Origin: SVTX01 sp045588675
GTDB lineage: Bacteria; Bacillota; Clostridia; Oscillospirales; CAG-272
DNA length: 64,000 nucleotides
Direction of reading: 5' to 3'
NCBI GenBank assembly: GCA_045588675.1
Contig: JAZNER010000019.1
Location: 1 to 64,000, forward strand
The translations under genes were made by a program, and so were the position numbers. The notes under the pieces were generated by a model. The model saw only the letters and a program-made list of their open reading frames with translations, was not told the origin of the DNA and did no database searches. Position 1 is the first letter of the stretch; each line of letters begins with the position of its first letter. Below, in pieces: positions 60,693 to 64,000 of this stretch.

Positions 60693-61642
60693 TGAAAATG
60701 ATATCAATAAAGACGGCTGCACTTGTTTTGATGTTTTTGTGGATATTATCTTTTGCAATTTGTAACCATTTGGATCTTGTGTCCCAAAAATCAACTTCAA
60801 AGTCTCCACACGCCGAAACCGAGCTAAGTGAGGTATCGGGTACAAATAAATCGGATAAAAATTCTGATGAAACCGAAGAAAAAAATCAAAAAGATCCAGA
60901 CATTAACAAATATAGAGAAGATTATAATTTAGGAACATGCAAAAACCTAAGTGGGAATGTTTCTGTTGTTCTGTTTTATGTTGATGATTTCGAAAGCAGC
61001 TGGAAAAAAGAAGAAATAGATAGGTTTACTCAAAAAGAAGTTGTTCCGGGTTTGGCATTTTTGGAAAAAGCGGCGAAAGCGTACGGGATTGAATTGTCTT
61101 TAGATATTAAAGAAACATATTCATCTATATATTATGACGGTGAAGTTATTACAAGTATAAAAAACACAGGTCTTGCATCTACCAACATATTGTGGCAGGC
61201 CGCGCAGCAAATAAACTATTCCTCAACCGAAGAAATGATAAATTCATTCAGATCAATTTACGAAACTGAAGAAGTTGTATGCTTTACGATATTCAATAAA
61301 AACGGCACATCTTATGCAATTAATCCAAAAAGGGATTATGATTACAAATTAGATGAGCACTGTATAATTTTTTCACGCGATTTCGATTCAAAAGGTAAAG
61401 ATCCCGATGGTTGGCATGCGTCGGTCATTGCACACGAAACGCTCCATCTTTTCGGCGCCGAAGACTTTTATACAAGTGCATCCCGTAAAATGTTGGCACA
61501 GCTCTATTATCCCAACGATATTATGTTGTCTTGCGCTTATAATATAAATAAGAATAATATCGGAAAGGCAACGGCGTTTTATATTGGATGGATCGAACAA
61601 ATGCCTGCCCTTCTCAGTAAAGAAGGCTGGCAAATAAATTAA
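60692..61642 (+). CDS. Membrane-anchored metzincin-like metallopeptidase
   Basis: A 316-residue protein with an N-terminal hydrophobic segment (residues 6-25, signal or anchor), a Ser/Asp/Glu/Lys-rich linker (about 33-75), and a catalytic domain. HETLHLFGAED at residues 248-258 fits HExxHxxGxxD: H248 and H252 as zinc ligands, E249 as catalytic base and D258 as the third ligand. A Met in NDIMLSC near 277 could form the Met-turn. It would act outside the membrane. The ATG is set by the cassette ribosome site. The following gene starts 13 bases later, so it is probably a partner. Substrate and subfamily unknown. Confidence 0.72.
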   Translation: MKMISIKTAALVLMFLWILSFAICNHLDLVSQKSTSKSPHAETELSEVSGTNKSDKNSDETEEKNQKDPDINKYREDYNLGTCKNLSGNVSVVLFYVDDFESSWKKEEIDRFTQKEVVPGLAFLEKAAKAYGIELSLDIKETYSSIYYDGEVITSIKNTGLASTNILWQAAQQINYSSTEEMINSFRSIYETEEVVCFTIFNKNGTSYAINPKRDYDYKLDEHCIIFSRDFDSKGKDPDGWHASVIAHETLHLFGAEDFYTSASRKMLAQLYYPNDIMLSCAYNINKNNIGKATAFYIGWIEQMPALLSKEGWQIN

Positions 61643-61655
61643 TACAAAAAATGGT

Positions 61656-62045
61656 ATGAATATGATCCAAAGTACAAAAGAACTTTACAATAAAATGCTT
61701 GAAACTCCCGGCATTTGCGGCAAATTCGAATTAATTGATAATACTATATTTTGGAATCTTTTCGATGGATACGAGATTCAAATATCTATCGACCCTCCTG
61801 ATACTTATTTTGGTATTGCAAAAAAGTTGTTTGGGAAAATTACTGATTCGATTATACATTGGCACCCCAATGAAGAAGATGTTTTTCAAGAAGTTTGTGC
61901 CATTGGGTTGAAAGGACATGTTTTGGTAATTAGAAAAAACTTATTATGTTCCTCAGTAGTTTATATGGGTAAAGAAGGAAATTCACCATATTCCATTAAA
62001 AAGAAATTGTCTTGGGGAAAAATCTATTATCTTAAAGCAAAATAA
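61656..62045 (+). CDS. Hypothetical 129-residue protein downstream of the metallopeptidase
   Basis: Unrecognised small soluble protein with alternating strands and helices; a central IIHWHPNEEDVF segment (residues 67-78) is distinctive. No signal or membrane segment. Its start lies 13 bases after the metallopeptidase stop and lacks a good ribosome site, so it probably depends on coupling to the gene before it. It ends in a strong terminator. A cytosolic partner, inhibitor or immunity protein for the metallopeptidase is possible on position alone. Confidence 0.6.
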   Translation: MNMIQSTKELYNKMLETPGICGKFELIDNTIFWNLFDGYEIQISIDPPDTYFGIAKKLFGKITDSIIHWHPNEEDVFQEVCAIGLKGHVLVIRKNLLCSSVVYMGKEGNSPYSIKKKLSWGKIYYLKAK

Positions 62046-62074
62046 AGAGGCATCCTTCCTGTCAACTCATACCC

Positions 62075-62110
62075 AAAAAATAAGCAACCCCATTGGGTTG
62101 CTTATTTTTT
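62075..62110 (+). terminator. Terminator of the metallopeptidase unit
   Basis: AAAAAATAAGCAACCC pairs with GGGTTGCTTATTTTTT around CATT. The core AGCAACCC/GGGTTGCT is the same as in the tRNA operon terminator at 59807-59838. Confidence 0.92.
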
Positions 62111-62173
62111 ATTCAAGCTGTAGGCTTGGCATATCATCGACGCCAAAAATTTCGGGTGATAGGGCGCACGAGG

Positions 62174-62202
62174 TTGACACCTCGACATTTTTATGCTATA
62201 AT
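62174..62202 (+). promoter_or_regulatory. Promoter of the 5'-nucleotidase gene
   Basis: TTGACA and TATAAT spaced by 17 bases. The spacer ends TTTTTATGC, as in both cassettes, and TTGACACCTC is shared, so this is a third, shortened version of the same promoter. Confidence 0.8.
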
Positions 62203-62253
62203 CGACTTGGAAATATTTTCTCAATACAGTTACGTGTCAAGAAAGGATTGCTT

Positions 62254-64000
62254 ATGAAACAGATATTCCTGCGAATTATTACCGTATTTCTCACCCTTGT
62301 GATGCTCCTCTCGCTTTGCGTTACCGCGCACGCTGAGGCAGGATCGGCAGATGAGATCACTATTCTTTTTACCCACGACCTACACTCCCACCTGCTTCCG
62401 TCTGCAGACGAGGACGGAGATGGCGAGTACGGCGGATATGCACGCCTGATGACCCTTATACAGGCGCAGAAGGCAATCGATCCCGACGCCATTCTGGTGG
62501 ACGGCGGAGATTTCTCTATGGGCTCATTGTTTCAAACGGCATACGCTACCTCTGCTATCGAGCTGCGTATGATGGGTGCGATGGGCTATGATGCTACCAC
62601 CTTTGGCAATCACGAGTATGATTATCTACAGGATGGACTCAAATCTATGCTGAATGTTGCCGCGGATTGCGGTGACCCCGTCCCTCCGATCCTTTGTGCA
62701 AATTATTGGCCACCCAAGGAAGGTCAGTCAGGCTATGACGCGGCTATGTGGGATGCGCTTAACAATTACGGTGTCAAGGACTATATGCTTTTGGAAAGAG
62801 GCGGAGTCCATTATGTTATCTTCGGTATTTTCGGTATTGATTCGGATGATTGCGCTCCAAATTCGGGAATGATACTGGAGGATCCCGCTACAATAGCTCA
62901 GGAAACCGTAAACGCCGCGGTAAAGGAATGCAAGGACAAATACGGCGCAGATCCTGTAGTCATATGTCTGTCGCATAGCGGAACTGAGGACGGTAAGGGC
63001 GAGGACTATGAGTTAGCGAAGTCAGTGAACGGTATCGACGTCATCATCTCGGGCCATACTCATACCACTCTTAAGGATCCTATCGTAGTGAACGACACTA
63101 TCATAGCCTCGGCAGGAGAGTACGGACGCTACCTTGGTGTGATCAAAATGACCAATCAGGGCGAGCTTAAGAGCTACGAGCTTATCTCGGTTGACGAGAA
63201 TGTGCCTGAGGATCCCGCTGTTGCAGCTCTTGTGGAGAGCTATAAGACCTCTGTGGAGGAGGATTATCTTTCCAAGTACGGCTTTACATTTGATCAGGTA
63301 CTATTACATAACACATATAAATTCGACACGGTGGACGAGGTATATGCTACTCAGCACGAGTCCACTCTCGGTAATCTGTTTGCCGACGCTTACAAGGAAG
63401 CGGTGGAAAACACTACAGGTAAGCGAGTAGATGTGGCGTTGACTGCCGCAGGTGTTGTGCGCGCCACTATGCCTATCGGTAACGTAACCGTTTCTGATGT
63501 ATTCAATGCCGCATCACTGGGAGTCGGCACTGAGGGCGAGCTTATCGCGATCTACGTTACGGGAAAGGATCTGAAAAATGCTATCGAGCTGGATGCCTCG
63601 GTTCAGCCGCTTATGACCTCTGCCCAGCTGTTTATGTCGGGTGTGGAATATTCCTTCAACACTAATCGAATGATCTTCAACAAGGTGGACTATGCAATGC
63701 TTCGAAACGAGGACGGCACGCTTTGCGAGATCGAGGACGACAAGCTTTATCATATCGTGGCGGGTATGTATATGGGTCAGATGCTTGGCTCAGCAGAGCA
63801 AACCTCAATGGGTATTCTTACGATCACTCCCCGTGACGAGCACGGAAACCCCATATCTGTAGATGAGCTTGTCAATTACGTGGTTAAGGACGAGCAAGGC
63901 AATCCGCTCAAGGAGTGGTATGCCATAGCTACGTATCTCAATTCTATGGGCGGAGAGATGGATCCCGCGTATGAAAAGCCCGATGGACGTAAGGAGGTAT
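62254..64000 (+). CDS. Secreted 5'-nucleotidase/2',3'-cyclic phosphodiesterase family, 3' end outside window
   Basis: An open frame of at least 582 codons running off the right edge. A signal peptide (residues 1-28, ending AHAEA) is followed by the metallophosphatase core: HDLHSHLLPS near 41, GGDFSMGSLF near 87, GNHEYDY near 122, LSHSGTEDG near 240 and SGHTHTTL near 267. A 5_nucleotid_C domain starts near 365 (ATQHESTLGNLFADA) with a substrate-binding part following. It hydrolyses nucleotides outside the cell. The ATG at 62254 follows AAGAAAGGATT. Base composition is higher in GC than the two preceding genes. C-terminal anchor, if any, lies beyond the window. Confidence 0.88.
   Translation, partial: MKQIFLRIITVFLTLVMLLSLCVTAHAEAGSADEITILFTHDLHSHLLPSADEDGDGEYGGYARLMTLIQAQKAIDPDAILVDGGDFSMGSLFQTAYATSAIELRMMGAMGYDATTFGNHEYDYLQDGLKSMLNVAADCGDPVPPILCANYWPPKEGQSGYDAAMWDALNNYGVKDYMLLERGGVHYVIFGIFGIDSDDCAPNSGMILEDPATIAQETVNAAVKECKDKYGADPVVICLSHSGTEDGKGEDYELAKSVNGIDVIISGHTHTTLKDPIVVNDTIIASAGEYGRYLGVIKMTNQGELKSYELISVDENVPEDPAVAALVESYKTSVEEDYLSKYGFTFDQVLLHNTYKFDTVDEVYATQHESTLGNLFADAYKEAVENTTGKRVDVALTAAGVVRATMPIGNVTVSDVFNAASLGVGTEGELIAIYVTGKDLKNAIELDASVQPLMTSAQLFMSGVEYSFNTNRMIFNKVDYAMLRNEDGTLCEIEDDKLYHIVAGMYMGQMLGSAEQTSMGILTITPRDEHGNPISVDELVNYVVKDEQGNPLKEWYAIATYLNSMGGEMDPAYEKPDGRKEV

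Overview
The window is chromosomal DNA from a low-to-mid GC, endospore-lineage member of the Clostridia (Bacillota). The evidence is sporulation genes (yqfC, yqfD, ylbJ), a Gram-positive-type long SRP RNA followed by dnaX-ybaB-recR, T-box leaders on valS and trpS, the yqfC-yqfD-phoH-ybeY-era-recO block, a FakA/FakB pair and strong Shine-Dalgarno and sigma-A promoter sequences. It is almost entirely a housekeeping backbone. I cannot place it to genus from sequence alone.

Layout. 1-13.6 kb (mostly minus strand): the 5' part of pncB, a membrane protein, an Lrp regulator coupled to an aminotransferase, a small P-loop protein, pgi, a D,D-carboxypeptidase, a DUF5662 protein, hisK, then uvrA, uvrB and a DUF308 membrane protein. 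13.7-21.7 kb (minus): coaD, rsmD, uvrC, ptsH, a surface-polysaccharide-like unit (O-antigen-ligase-like protein plus two membrane-anchored DUF4330-like proteins), then trmD and rimM. 21.9-28.9 kb: yajC and a TIGR04086 membrane protein (plus), the recO/era/ybeY/phoH/yqfD/yqfC operon (minus) and ylbJ (plus). 29-33 kb (plus): tRNA-Thr, a T-box leader, valS and a HAD phosphatase. 33-42 kb: fakB-fakA (minus), topB (plus), a DUF3737 protein, and SRP RNA-dnaX-ybaB-recR (minus). 42-48.4 kb (minus): a nitroreductase, an unidentified 400-residue protein, a nested inverted-repeat element, a PTS IIC-like permease and polA. 48.7-56.7 kb: an SH3 lipoprotein, a flavin reductase, a second aminotransferase, T-box-trpS, and a zinc-ribbon/SPFH/ABC-2 exporter cluster. 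56.7-58.9 kb (minus): a PlsC-like acyltransferase with a zinc-ribbon tail and a YwaF-type membrane protein.

The last 5 kb is the accessory part. A four-tRNA operon (Val, Asp, Gly, Cys) is followed by two copies of a roughly 140-bp cassette. Each copy carries a tRNA-3'-end-like fragment, a hairpin, a near-perfect promoter and a ribosome binding site. The copies drive, respectively, a small two-helix membrane protein and an anchored HExxHxxGxxD metallopeptidase-like protein with a 129-residue partner. A third, shorter version of the promoter precedes a 5'-nucleotidase that runs off the end. This is the most unusual part of the window. It looks like locally duplicated, possibly acquired, cargo next to a tRNA array. 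No CRISPR array, prophage, transposase, rRNA gene or origin was seen.
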